A stretch of 64,000 nt of DNA from Marsupella aquatica (Eukaryota > Marchantiophyta), in NCBI GenBank assembly GCA_973895155.1, contig OZ316895.1:19282001-19346000 (forward strand), given 5' to 3'. How positions within the stretch are numbered: the first letter of the stretch is position 1; every line of letters begins with the position of its first letter. The position numbers were made by a program, and so were the translations under genes. This document shows, one piece after another, positions 43,741-55,144 of the stretch. The notes beneath the pieces were generated by a model. It was not told the DNA's origin. It searched no databases and saw nothing but the letters and a program-made list of their open reading frames with translations.

Positions 43741-44262
43741 AGCACAAGCCTCACTATATGAAGAAGGTTCTCCTTCTTCCAGGATCAAAGCCATATCATC
43801 TTCATCAGGTGCAATGTCAATATCATCTAGCTTAGATGAGTCTGCCCATTGACCATACCTGGTAGGAGCTCTAGTAGAACGACTGGAAGTTCTTCTAGTA
43901 GATGACTCAGGCTAATCTGCTGTTGCTACTGGCTGAATTTGAGGTACCCCAGCAACAATCTGCTCCTCTTGTTTCATCACAGGAACCAGCTCCAACCCCG
44001 GAGCTTCTCCATCTCTCCTGTCATGAATAGCATCATGACTAATCTTCCCCTCAACCCGATCAGGGATGGGAGATTTCCCCTTGTCAGAATGAGAGTCCTA
44101 AGAACTCTTCCCCTCCTTTGATGATCTGGATTCATTAAAGGACATATCTCTACTGACAATTAATTTACAGGTTACTGGATCCCATAACCTATAACCCTTC
44201 ACACCTTTCTGATAGCCAAGGAAAATGCACTTCTTCGATTTGGACTCCAGCTTGGATTGAAG

Positions 44263-45130
44263 CTAGAAAGGTGTAAGCACATAAGCATCACTTCCAAAAA
44301 TTCTCAGATGTGAGTAATCTGTTGGACACCCGTACCTCATTTCAAATGGCGTCTTGAATCCAATAGAACTGGATGGAGAAAAATTTACCAAATAAGCTGT
44401 AGTGTTTACAGCTTTAGCCCAAAACTCATGTGGTAAGCATGATTGACTCAACATACTCCTCGAGCGGTCCAATAGTGTTTGATTGAGTCTCTCAGAAACA
44501 TCATTCTGCTGAGGAGTATAACTTGTTGGGAGATGGCGGGTAATCCCTTGCTCCTTACAATACATTCCAAATTCCCCGGAACTGTATTCATCGTCGGTAT
44601 CCGATCGAAGATATCTCACCTTACTACCAGTCTGATTCTCTACTTGGGCTTTCCACTCCTTAAAAGTGGCAAAAACATCAGAGTTACTGTGTAGAAAGTA
44701 TATCCACACATACCTTGAGTAATCGTCAATGAACGTGACATAGTATAACCATCCAGAATGTGAGGGAGTACGGGCTGGACCCCACACATCATTATGTACA
44801 TACTCAAGTACCTCCTTGCTAGTGTGAGTTCTAACTCCAAAGGGTTTCCTATGCTGCTTCCCAAGCACACAATGCTCACAGAATTCCAACTTACAAGATT
44901 TCAAATTAGAAAGTAATCCTTTATTCTGAAGAATAACCAAACCTTTTTCACTCATGTGACCCAAACGGAAGTGCCACAGCCGGGCCGTCTCCTCATGAGA
45001 TAAGGTTACATTGGCTTCATCACAGACTACACTGCCCTTCAAAACGTATAGATTGTTATGTCTCTTTCCCTTCAATACAACTTTAGTACCAGTTGAAATC
45101 TGAAGGACACCATTAGCTGAACTCCACTGA
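44263..45130 (-). pseudogene. Copia-3 GAG-pre-integrase and integrase
   Basis: Open for 270 codons (44263-45075). Zinc region: LWHFRLGHMSEKGL and CEHCVLGKQHRKPFGV. Catalytic core: Asp in YVHNDVWGP, Asp in RYLRSDTDDEYSS (usually SDNGGEY), Glu in NDVSERLNQTLL. The C-terminal NYDH-like block reads DYSHLRIFGSDAYVLTP. The DDE residues are present but the neighbourhood is altered. A stop after LTPF separates it from the KCIFLGYQK block near 44180-44240. Confidence 0.9.
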
Positions 45131-45133
45131 TGG

Positions 45134-45421
45134 CTATTTGCTTATAAAACTCCAAGTGAAATGAGATTTTTCATCATGCTGGGGAATATATTTCACATTT
45201 CTCAACGTTCTTACTGCATCATCAAACATCTGAAATCTTATAGATCCAAGTTCAACTACTTGACATGGGATTCCATTTCCCATCAACACTGACCCGTTGG
45301 AAACTGTGTAAGAACTGAAAAAATCTCTCCTAGAGCAAATGTGAAAAGTACATGCGCTATCTAGAATCCAGTCATCACTACCTGGATTTGACACTACGTT
45401 GAGAGCATAACCTTGCATCAC
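45134..45421 (-). pseudogene. Copia-3 protease
   Basis: Aspartic protease with WILDSACTFHICSRRDFFSS, the form usual in this copia group, and VLMGNG and VRTLRNVKYIP further on. Separated from gag and integrase by stops. Confidence 0.85.
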
Positions 45422-46344
45422 AATATGTCATCATCATCAAGTAAATCTACCTCATGCGAGCTTGATGTCGTGTTAGCAGATGCAGTAGGGACCTTTACTC
45501 GACAATCCCTTTTCATGTGGCCAGGCTTGCCACAATTCCAACATGCAAGAGGCTTCCTCTTTTGCAATTTCCCTCTGGATTTAGATCTCCCCCGTGATGT
45601 AGATCTAAACTTATTCTGCCCATTTGTGCGCTGCGCTGGTCTTCCCTAGTTCACATTCAACGTAGTGTCAGAAGAAGATGCTGTCTGTGATTGACCTAGC
45701 TTCTTCTGAGCATCATCAGACAATAAAGAGCTCACCACCTCATTATACGAAATAGACTTCAAATCTTTGTACAAGAGCACCTGTTTCAAGCCCTGATATG
45801 ACGACGGTAAGGAGCTTAGCAAAAATAAGGCCTTATCCTCATCTTCAACTCCTTTTCCCAGATTTGATAGATCTACCGCTAGACTGTCAAACTCATCCAG
45901 GTGATTCTGCAGCTTGCTTGCTTCCTTGAGCCTGAGGCTCATCAAGAGAGACTTCTTGTACAGCCGGTCTGATGCATCTTCCCGGTAGTACTTCTCTCTA
46001 AGGGCGTTGAAGAGTGATGCACAGTCGTCATAATCATCCAGCTTCTTGATGATATGCGGCTTGAGATAAAGCATCACTGCATTGACAACAATCACCTACT
46101 CTTGTCTCCACTACTTCTCAGAAAACTCCTCCTCTCCATCATACTGCTCTCGCAAAGAAAGTAGATGAGCTAAGCCCATGGCTTGTAGAACACCCTTCAC
46201 TTGCTTCTCCCACAACAAGTAATCAGTACGACCATCATACTTCTCCACCTCAAACTTCACTCCTCCAAATCTAGCCATCTCCCTCTTCTTCCCCACTACT
46301 GATAGCTCTGGTAGTAGTACAGCCTCCTCCACTGCATGCCGCAC
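45422..46344 (-). pseudogene. Copia-3 gag with zinc knuckle
   Basis: N-terminus ARFGGVKFEVEKYDGRTDYL near 46276, then a break near 46100. Capsid part is 45646-46095 (ALREKYYREDASDRLYKKSL, LDEFDSLAVDLSNLGKGVED, LLSSLPSSYQGLKQVLLYKD). The CX2CX4HX4C knuckle CWNCGKPGHMKRDC lies at about 45500-45545. Stops at 46109 and near 45647. Confidence 0.9.
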
Positions 46345-47996
46345 CAGTGATCATACCGATATCACAAGTTCCTCCTCAAACGATAGCAGCTCCTCCTTAG
46401 ACTCTCTATCTGACCGTTGCCATCTTGAAGCTCCATCGACGCCAATTCTTCCAGTATCCTCCGAGTCACTCATATGAAACAATCACGAAAAAACATCTTT
46501 TTTTGAAACTTCTCATAAAACTCAAAACTCAACACCGTCGCGTAGACCACGAAGCTAGGAGTCCAATACTGAAAGCCGAAATCAAAATCAAAATTTGACG
46601 GAAAAGTTATTCAAATTTTGGTCGGGGTGGGTAAAATCTTGGGCAACTCCCCCGTTTTGACCACCTCCGAGAATAACCAAAATACCTAGTACAACCCGTC
46701 ATCAAAATCACGATGTGATCAGTGCGTCGCGTTGCTAACTCTAGTGGCAACGTCCTCCCTGAAAAAGAAACAAAAAAGTTACCGTTTGGCGAACAGAATC
46801 TTCGTCGGATGGCCAAAAAATAGCTCTCTATTTTTTGGGAATATTCCCGCACAGTTTGACAGGTCTCATAGGGGGTCGTTCCCCCTGTCCAAGCGGTTAA
46901 AACGGAGGGTCACAAGGCCCGAGATGCGGCACAACCAATGAAGAGGAGGAGAAAAAAAATTCAGAAAAAAACACTTTAAAGGGGTCTTAAAGCCCCTGGA
47001 AAAAGTGCACGTATTCGTGACCACGCGCGCATATTCACGGCCAGAATCGCGTATAAACTGCAAACAATGTGAAAAAAATGGGGTTTAAAGGGGTCAAGAT
47101 GCGCATATTTGCGCGTATAAGGGCCGTATAAGGGCATTTTGGGCCGTATTTTCACCAGATAAAGCACATTTTTGCACTTAAAAGGGTGTGGGAGGTTGGG
47201 GCACGCACCGAGGTGTATGGCAAAGTAGGTTTGTCAGGATTTGAAGGTATACAGACCGTATGGGGGCAAAAAAATGCCCTAAACTAACCTTAAAATGTGC
47301 CAAAAAATGACACAAAGGCCGTGTCACAAACCTCAGCTACCTCCGCTTCGGTTTCCAATGAGAAAAGTGATGACCCCCGACATGAAAATATTGTCGAATT
47401 GCACTAGCATGTCTACAGCTCCACCAAAGAAGAAAAAACCTCCGCCTCATCTTACTCTCTCCGCGTCAAGAGCCAATTCCGGACTCAAAACGATCGCCTC
47501 ACCATGATCTCTCGGTTGAGCCTCAGCACTTTGCGTTTTTTCCTCTGAGTCAAGCGTCACGACGAGTAATCCGGTTCAGGAAAAACATGCACCATAGCTT
47601 GTCAAAAAACCAGAACTCAACTTTCACTCGTCACGACGCACTCGCTCCACAAATGCCAGCAAACCAGGTACCAAAATGACCAGCTCGCTTCAACCTTCAA
47701 CTTGAGCTATAACATGCGACGCCTCCTACACCGCACAGCTCACACCATTGAAAAAACAATCTTTGGTCTCTCCCCCAAAATACTATCGAACACGAATAAA
47801 CCCTGAATGATGCAAACTTCAATTCCTCTGCACCACGGATACCGATCAACGAGTTTTAACCACCGTTAGAAAGCCCTCTCACTAACCTATCCGCTCAGCC
47901 ACACACATTCAAGTTTCATGCGACAAAACTCTGAATGTACCATCGACAATGAACGCTGGAAAAACCTGTCACAAAAAAACCTCGTCACCTCCCAGG
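46345..47996 (-). other. Copia-3 5' leader (~1.65 kb), no gene
   Basis: Between primer site and gag; long for a copia leader. No ORF of note. It may hold an undetected insertion. Confidence 0.6.
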
Positions 47997-48011
47997 CATG
48001 CTCTGATACCA
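47997..48011 (-). other. Primer-binding site of Copia-3 (initiator Met tRNA)
   Basis: Minus strand TGGTATCAGAGCATG two bases after the LTR; TGGTATCAGAGC is the classic plant copia primer site. Confidence 0.93.
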
Positions 48012-48013
48012 CT

Positions 48014-48357
48014 TGTTGAGCATAGATGACATTCACAACGGCAAGCCCATGAACCATCCAACACACAATAGTCGACACAGATAGATACGTGGTTCACCTC
48101 CACATGAGGCTACGTCCACGGGAACACACAAGAGCTTTACTGTACTCTAGGCCGACCGGCCATACCAAGCATCTATAGCACAAGCTCTCCCTATCTCTCA
48201 ACTAGCTCCGTAACAATGAGCCTAAGTTCCACCAGGGTCTGGCATCAACCCTAGCTATATGCACAACAACACTACCGCTAAAATTAGCTAAGTTCTAACC
48301 CAAGTTAGATTAACTATGGTTAGCTCATGAGTCACAAGACTAGAGCAATATCTAACA
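48014..48357 (-). repeat. 5' LTR of Copia-3
   Basis: TGTTGAGC at 48014 to TAACA at 48357, matching 37095-37435 along its length. Confidence 0.94.
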
Positions 48358-48362
48358 CATCT
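48358..48362 (+). repeat. Target-site duplication CATCT (right) of Copia-3
   Basis: Right partner of 37090-37094. Host sequence resumes here. Confidence 0.95.
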
Positions 48363-50125
48363 GTCAAGAAATCCCACAACCCTTCCTTGCCACCAAAAGC
48401 ACCACACCTATGTCCATTCACAATATTTCTCAGAAATAGTCTTAAATCTTTCCTATCATGGGCTACTCCTAATAAATCTTCTAGCTTCTTTTGCTTAACA
48501 CTCAGGGCACAAATGTTTTGAGCCTGTTGTGCCAACAGCCAACATTGTTTCCTAAAGCAAGTAGTGTGGTTACCAACATGTTCCCTCGGTTTGGTTTTGG
48601 TCAAATATGCCAACCTCATTCCACCTTGTGTAGTCTTGTCTCCTCTCTACACTAATGCTTCCGCTTCCTTGTGCACCCTGCCACAAAAATCATCTTCATG
48701 TTTTATAGAATCACATAGAGTGCAAGTGAGGTTTTGGAAACCACCTCCATTAATGGACACCCTGTGACATTGCTTGTGCCTAAACCAACCCTATATACCA
48801 ACACCTAACTAGCTAGTTACATTGAAAACCTCAGCACAGGTTGTACGGTCACAGTCCCAAACACTTCCTCCCTCTTGATCGTCAAGTATGCCCCTCATAG
48901 TCATAGAATCCCCTACCTTTTGACCTCTGACTCCCGTAGGCCCCAACAAAGCAAACTTAAACTTGGCTCAACCGAAGAATACAACCCACCTCTACCTGAA
49001 CTACTCCCTGCAACAAAGCTGTCCTCTCTAAAGAAATTCAAAATAGAATTTTGAGGCGGAAACAGATCACGAGCATCAAGCTTCCTTGGTCTCCCCTTCT
49101 TCCCTGCCCTCAGTGCAGCTTGGGTACTGGTGACAACATTCTCAAGTGCATCCATCCCGACTGATGAGGTGTTGTCTTAAATTGTGTTCCAAATTGGATT
49201 TCTTAGGGCACATGTCAGTATGTAGCTTGCCATAGACTGTACATGTCTATGTGCAAATGTTGGATCAGTGGGAGATGGTGTGATAGAGAACAATTCTACC
49301 ACCCCACCTACCTTTACATTCAACTTTCCCACTATTTCCACACCAGCCCCTATTTGCATACTATGATCAAACAATGGTTGTTGTATAGTGTCAGCAGCCG
49401 TCACCAAAGCTCTAGGTAAACCCCTTCGCTTACACCAGTTCTCCTTGTGTTTAGGGTTGGTCAGGTGCTTTGTCTTGGAATTGCTAAAGCAATTTGTGAT
49501 GGACTTGAGCACCTGTGAATTGGCTGCATTCCCATAAGCCTCCCTACACTTCTAAGCATTCTAGATGACCTCGACACTCCCCTCCCTCATTGATCCCACG
49601 TCCACACTCTCCACTTGTGCTCACCAAAGCCCTTCTGGTTTACCCAGGATTGTAGCTTCAACTACTCATCATACCAGGTCTTTGATGCAGCCTCAGACAT
49701 GAGGTGAGACTCAAAGGAGCCTGAGACAGGCTGTACAACAGCCTATACTGGCACCCCTTGTGTTTGTCCTTGAGACAATGGAGGCATGCTTGCCACATTG
49801 GACATAGTGGCAGCAGATGAATGAGAGGAACCAATATAGTGACCCTCTTAGTAGGCAAGGCAAGTGAGGGTAACCCTGCAAACACGTAAATTGTCCCTTG
49901 CAGTTTAGTCACCCCGACAATCTTCTCTGAAAAGCGCCGGACTCAACCAGGCAACCTCTTATCCCAAAAATCAAAGTCAAACTCTATTGCACCAACACAT
50001 TTGGTACAAAAATCTGCCAGAGTCTGCCCTTCTTTGAAGGACATGACACAGATTGGCGTATCAGGCTTTCCTCCCTCCACACCCTTTTCTACCAATCTAA
50101 CAGAGCTCATGCCTAGCTTTGCCAT
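48363..50125 (-). pseudogene. Unknown mobile-element-like protein, N-terminal and middle part
   Basis: Possible start ATG at 50125 with AKLGMSSVRLVEKG and VMSFKEGQTLADFCTKCVGA. Then broken frames: 49177-49512 (HKENWCKRRGLPRALVTAAD, HRHVQSMASYILTCALRNP); 48913-49155 with AT-hook-like KKGRPRK and, 10 residues on, QNSILNFF, which fits the PIP-box pattern QxxIxxFF; 48332-48619 (CWLLAQQAQNICALSVKQKK, LEDLLGVAHDRKDLRLFLRN, GLWDFLTDV). The reading continues across the Copia-3 insertion into 37094 and downwards, so this and 33788-36190 look like one unit. Family not recognised. Confidence 0.5.
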
Positions 50126-50489
50126 GATGGATAGTTATACAGGTTGTGAAAATAAGGGACAGGGATTAGGTAGATGAACCTATCATACAACAATGGACAG
50201 ACATGGAAAAAGATCAGGACTCATTTCAACCATTCACAATGTACGTTCCTAATTCAATCACCTGAACACTCAATCCATTGTAGTGAATGAAACTTACTTA
50301 AGTCTATTTTGTTCAACCAGATACTTAAGTCCATTTCATTCAACCAAATACTTAAGTCCATAGCATTCAACCAAATACTTATTAAGTTCATATAATTTAG
50401 GTTGTCTTCTGGGTCCACTACAAAAAAGGTTGAAGTTATAAATCACTATATTCATTAAAACTGAAATTATAAAGGATATAGGGAAATTG
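50126..50489 (+). other. No gene recognised
   Basis: Between the possible start of the unknown minus-strand unit and the broken LTR edge. Three imperfect copies of a TTCAACCAAATACTTAAGT-type unit lie at about 50310-50390. Confidence 0.5.
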
Positions 50490-51810
50490 GGTTGGGAATA
50501 ATTCTGGCTTTGGGCTGGGGTCGCCTTTCCTGGGCCGGGAATACCCACCGTGATGGGGTTATCTTGGGCTTGTTGAGCCAAGGGAGGCTTTGGCGGTCAA
50601 AACGAGCATACCACTTGATGATTATTTTGATGTGGCTTGCGAGGTATGCCTTTTCGCCGAGGTACAAGGTCTTGCTTCGCCGCTCCATCTCCTCGTGGAA
50701 CTTCTTGACAAAGAAAGAATCCCACTTCCTAGGCCGGTAGTTCTCAACTTGGATTACTTGGGCAGCGAATATTTTGCCCCTTGGCTCCATCAAGTGGAGG
50801 GCGTACCTCTAGAACTCCAGTCGCTCCGCTATCTCCAGGATGAGGCATGTCCTCATCAAGAATCCGTTGTCCATTGATCCTTCAGCCGGGAAGCTAGAGG
50901 ACTGATACTTGGCTCCCTTGCCCCTGAGAGCTCGTGATTCCACCCGATTTACTCCTTTGAGTAGGCCGAAGATCATCTTGAGCCATGCCTTGCTAAGGGA
51001 CATCACTCTTCCATGCGCACGGGTTTGTTGGTGGGCCTCGTCGTAGTTCTGGATGAACTCCGTCATATCCTACCCATAGTACCTGCTAGCATTCCAAGGG
51101 AGAGAGGCAAGGTGCTCAAACCCTTGGGTCTTCAGGTAGCATGCATGCTTGGGGTGAAGAATGTTCTTGTGGACATTCTCCCCATGCGATACATGGTCAG
51201 CTTGGCCACCGCAACTGTGGCCAAAGGCAGTCGAGATACAGTCGCGGGTTCCTTTCTCTTCCTACCCCAAGACTGGTTCCCAGGGTGACTTGTAGAGGGG
51301 GACATCTCCCCATCCTCTCTATTGGGCGGCGGCAGTGCTACGACCGTAAGTACTGGTGCTAGTGGTCACCGTGTCATCTACCAGAGCTGTCACTTGAGTC
51401 CGGGTTTGTGCGGGTGGTGACGTGTTGCCTGGCTTGTGTGTGCTCACCCCTTGAGGTTGCCGGTGTAGGGGAGGGTGAGCCTCTTTGTCCTCAGAACTGA
51501 TGTTCATAGCGGATCGTACTCGGAGGGGTGGTGCGACCGGTGGTGGAGATTGGCTTGGCTGAGGCCGAGGTGGTGTTGGTGAGGGCACCAATGAGTTGGC
51601 GATGGTTGTAGCTAGAGGAGGCGCCATAAGATTCAGCAAGTCTGAGGGGAAGCTGAGTGAGGTCAGAAAGGATATCTCACCCGTATCTACGTTACCAAAC
51701 TGATAGTCTATGGAAGCCTGAACTTTGGCGGGGATATGGTCAAAGTGGTGTTGTTGCAAGTCTATCGTGCCTGGGAGTGTGAAAACCTCGTCCGAAAGCC
51801 AAAGGAGCAC
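50467..51810 (-). pseudogene. LTR-encoded protein of family B, truncated copy
   Basis: Fragments in order: 51810-51319 (FDHIPAKVQASIDYQ, Pro-rich), 51066-50809 (VMSLSKAWLKMIFGLLKG, GAKYQSSSFPAEGSMDNGF, MRTCLILEIAERLEF), 50793-50467 (QVIQVENYRPRKWDSFF, ERRSKTLYLGEKAYLASH). These cover the same domain as 18315-20510 and repair the view across the frameshift seen there near 19615. The coiled-coil part is missing. Confidence 0.8.
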
Positions 51811-52538
51811 TTCCTGGAAGCCAATGTACTTTGGACCATCAAAGAAGTATTTGCAGATCTTGTCGGCTTGACAAAGCTCGCTCTGGAATGGGAGGTTGAA
51901 ATTGCCGTTATAGTGAGAGCGCCCAGCTAGGCAGATGAGTTGTTCGTATTGCCTTTTGGTTTTGTATCAACGCAAGTTGACTTTGGCCAGCAACTTTGCT
52001 AAATGATTTCCGACGGATAGAAATTGAAGCCAAAACCGAAGGGCCAAACTGGACATAATCGTGACAGACATACAAGAAATGGCGGTGGATGACTAAGGAG
52101 CAAATGAGCAAGTTGGGATCAAAGCTGGTGCAAGGAGTGAAGTGTTGATGCTTTGAGAGAGAATGGCCCGCCTTTTATACCCTGAGGGCTCGTCGGCCGA
52201 ACGACCCCTTCCTCTTTCCGATAGGCCGATCCCTTCATGCTTGCAGTGTACCGGCCACTCCGCAAGTCCGGGTCAGAGTGTGTCAGCAAGCCGCCCCCTT
52301 GAGTTGTTGTACAGACCCGAGGGGGCTTCCCTACACGCTTGCAACCCGGTGGTATAAATGGCGCTCCGCTGCCAGCCCGAGCGTAAATGCTCCTTATTGA
52401 CTAATGATGCCCTAGTCGTGTTTACTACCTACTTTAGTGTCGTTATGCTAATAACTACGAACTACTATGTCCATAGCGCGCATGCTAAGCACGAATTAGA
52501 CCGGATCAGTCATTAACCGCCGTGCTGGCGGCGTCACA
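50490..52538 (-). mobile_element. Truncated LTR of family B
   Basis: The right end GGCGGCGTCACA at 52538 matches the solo LTR B end at 21042, and the two align through the TATA region and the first ~60 percent of the ORF. Similarity stops near 50490 without an LTR end, so the other side is deleted. The right flank is ATCAT; no partner is found on the left. It interrupts the Cys/His-rich coding remnant at 52541. Confidence 0.85.
52173..52179 (-). promoter_or_regulatory. TATA box candidate in truncated LTR B
   Basis: Minus-strand TATAAAA in GGGTATAAAAGGCGG, at the same relative place as 20676-20683. Confidence 0.6.
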
Positions 52539-52540
52539 AT

Positions 52541-53100
52541 CATCATCACGGGCAGAACCTGGATGTGTCCCACCACAAACACAATCATTGATGAAATGAC
52601 AAGTATTCCATGCTAGGCAATTGCCCCATGCCATTCTTGCCATGTACTGTGCAAAAGTCTGCACTATGTTTGAGTGACCTCCCCTGCAACGATCACATGT
52701 TTGGGTGTGACAATGGAGACAAGCCTCCAAGAAGACACAGTCCTCATCCAATACCCCAAGTGTTTGTTTAACTAGACGGATACTGTTTGGGACATTTCAG
52801 CCCCCTGTAATGGTTGCAAGGCAGACTTGGATAGCCCCAGGTCACAGCATAGTTTGCAGGCACGACCCCATTGTGAATCATGTTCGCACGGAATTGCTCA
52901 CCCTTCTGTTGATGGTAAGTACTCAGACAATGCACTGCGTGTCACAACCATCTTCAGTGCACCTAGACTGAGATTGTGCTTGCTCCAACAAAATGACAAG
53001 GCCCAAGGCCACAACTAACAGGGTACAGGGGCCGACCTTTGCTCAAACCCTAAACTTCCCCACTTTCTGCCTTGTGCTAGAATGTCCCTGCAAAAAAAAG
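52541..53100 (-). pseudogene. Cys/His-rich coding remnant
   Basis: Minus strand: DEDCVFLEACLHCHTQTCDR, CRGGHSNIVQTFAQYMARMA, NCLAWNTCHFINDCVCGGTH; upstream, in other frames, RACKLCCDLGLSKSALQ. Cys/His pairs suggest zinc binding. It is cut by the truncated LTR at 52538. It may belong to the same unit as the BRCT-like segment; no family name. Confidence 0.5.
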
Positions 53101-53320
53101 AGAAGCAACTAATTTTTAAAAACCTACATAAACCAAAGGAACTACACACTACTCCAAGAACCAAACAGTGGATCTACAAAGAATTGCAGCAGACAAGCAA
53201 TGCTTTATTAAATTGCTCCAAGATTGAGCAAAGGTTACATTTACAATAAGCTACACACATTTACATTTTGGCATGATCAAGTTTACACCTCTCCAAACTG
53301 CACCTGCCAGGTTATCCTAT

Positions 53321-53722
53321 TTAATTCTTTTCTACTTTTCTCTTAGCAGAGTCTACCTCAGACTCTACCTTAGTCAACATTAAGTTGAAAGGGCCTTCTT
53401 CCAGTAGGAATTCTACTTTGAGGGATTCGCACATCCATTCAAATGAGACAACTTTCAATGCCTGGTCTTGAATGAGGGAATTAACACCAAACCATGTCCA
53501 CTTGGACATGATTGCTCTCCAAGAACCAGCAACAATGTGAGTGGTGTTGCTGGAAGCAATAGTGCAAAGCTCACCATGACGTTGAATTAGCTTTCTATGG
53601 AAAACTTCAAAACGAGCTCTTGAAAATTCATTTGGAACTAAGAAGGCATTCACACCCTGAAAAGTTGGCTTCAAAACTGAACAGGGCAAAACCGTTGGTG
53701 CAGAATCATTTCTACAACCCAT
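53321..53722 (-). pseudogene. BRCT-like domain fragment
   Basis: About 100 residues fit the BRCT pattern: FQGVNAFLVPNEFSRARFEV, then HGELC..SNTTHIVAG, then VVSFEWMCESLKVEFLLEEG, i.e. the initial F.G, the TH.V core and the conserved Trp near the end. The form is closest in feel to the BRCT of DNA polymerase lambda-type proteins (inference). No polymerase domain is seen nearby. It ends at a TAA-type stop after KRKVEKN. Sequence upstream to ~53865 is protein-like (GEQKFGFSFDYKSCG) but frameshifted. Confidence 0.55.
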
Positions 53723-53869
53723 GGCACAGTCAACCCTAAAGCTAGAGGCCCTATTGTCCTCTGCAACAATGTGGAGCTTACTTGGATCCTAGCCTCCCCA
53801 CAACTTTTGTAGTCAAATGAGAACCCAAACTTCTGCTCACCACCTATTATTGAGTGAATTTGCACATTT

Positions 53870-55130
53870 CATAGTGCACAATTAATATATATTAGCGACT
53901 GACCAGCGCACTAAAAACAAGAGTAAAAATTTGTATCCATGAAACAAGTGTTATCAAGCCTTAAGCCAGCTAGCCAATGTTCGCAAACAGAATAGACATT
54001 GCAAAGTCCACACAAAATTCTACATTTCTAACATGCCAAACAAAGCACATGGCAATGCTCACCAATAATGCCCAAGCCCAATCCTTCTTGACCAACAATT
54101 TTCACCCACATTCACCTAGATCGGTCCACTATCCTGTCTCTGTACATTCAAATCAGTCACACAGTTGAATAATACTGCACAACTTCAACTATAGTACATA
54201 CGCGACCAGCCCATAATTGAAAAGAGGGGAGATTCACACCTGGAGTATGCTGTCTATTGCACAACACTGATATAGAATCCAACCCTAAACAACACGATTC
54301 GAGACCCACCAGTAAGTGAACTCGCCCTACAAAGACAACAATGGAGCAAAAAATTCATAATGTAGCCCTTGCACAATAATGTTGACCTGCACTGTGACAT
54401 TGTTCACAGTCTTACTACCAACAAGCTTTCTCAACACTTTCTATGATGCAATCTTGGGATAACGTACATGGCCAAACACAAAATGCAAGTAGATGCCTAT
54501 GATCTTAGAAATAGCAACAAACTCCAACAAATGACAATGTAATTCTAGATGAACCAAGTGAAAATGGTAGGCAACAGTGAACAAACCTTGACTTTCCGAA
54601 CATGGCTAGCAGTAGCAAATGTCAATCAAGCTCCTGAAAATGCCATGCAATAGCTTGGCAACATGTAAACCTATGGCAGCAGAAAATAGCACAATCAAGT
54701 ATCGAGGTCGAGCCAAACTGCAGTCAACAATGAACCCCAACTTGAAGCCATGGCACACAACAAGCAATTGGCAACAATGATGAGCAGCAAGCACACAAGA
54801 ATGGCAAGCACAGGTAATAGCAACATTCATACCTTCATAGGACAGTTGTCGTGCATATACACATCGCTACACAACATACATCCAGACATAGTTACACTGC
54901 CACATCACAAACACAAGAGAATGAAATACAAGTGGAACTCATGTCCACACATGTCCAAAACCTATTGCCCCCCTAGCTGCGAGTAAGGTCCCCTTACTCT
55001 AGCTAGCCATGAGTTCTACAAGGTTGATATACACCTTGTTAGGTGTGAAGATCAGGAGGCCGAGTGCAAGTGAGCCCCATCAATCACCTACCTGCAATCC
55101 ATATCTTCCAAGAGAACACAACTGAGAACT
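53870..55130 (-). other. No gene; expected place of the 3' LTR of the DNMT-gypsy element
   Basis: AT-rich, many CACA/AACA words. On the minus strand a purine tract CTAGGGGGGCAATAGG (54962-54977) follows the last ORF of the gypsy element and could prime plus-strand synthesis, which would put an LTR left of ~54960. I find no matching copy on the other side, so no LTR is called. Confidence 0.5.
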
Positions 55131-55144
55131 AGTCGGATTCACCG

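Larger units (their letters stand above)
37095..48357 (-). mobile_element. Ty1/copia element Copia-3, complete but decayed, with nested solo LTR
   Basis: Two LTRs, primer site, purine tract and a 5-bp target duplication define it exactly. The domain order on the minus strand is gag, protease, integrase, RT, RNase H. A 4.6-kb solo LTR (37713-42291) sits in the RNase H end. Without it the element is ~6.7 kb. Stops and shifts occur in most domains. The LTRs differ at roughly 15-25 of ~341 sites by eye, so it is clearly older than element A. Confidence 0.95.

Noticed and set aside
45413-45649. Plus-strand frame with MHHNMSSSSS start
   Set aside because: Antisense of the Copia-3 gag zinc-knuckle region.
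54606-54986. Small frames left of the DNMT-gypsy element
   Set aside because: No domain on either strand; more likely LTR or spacer.
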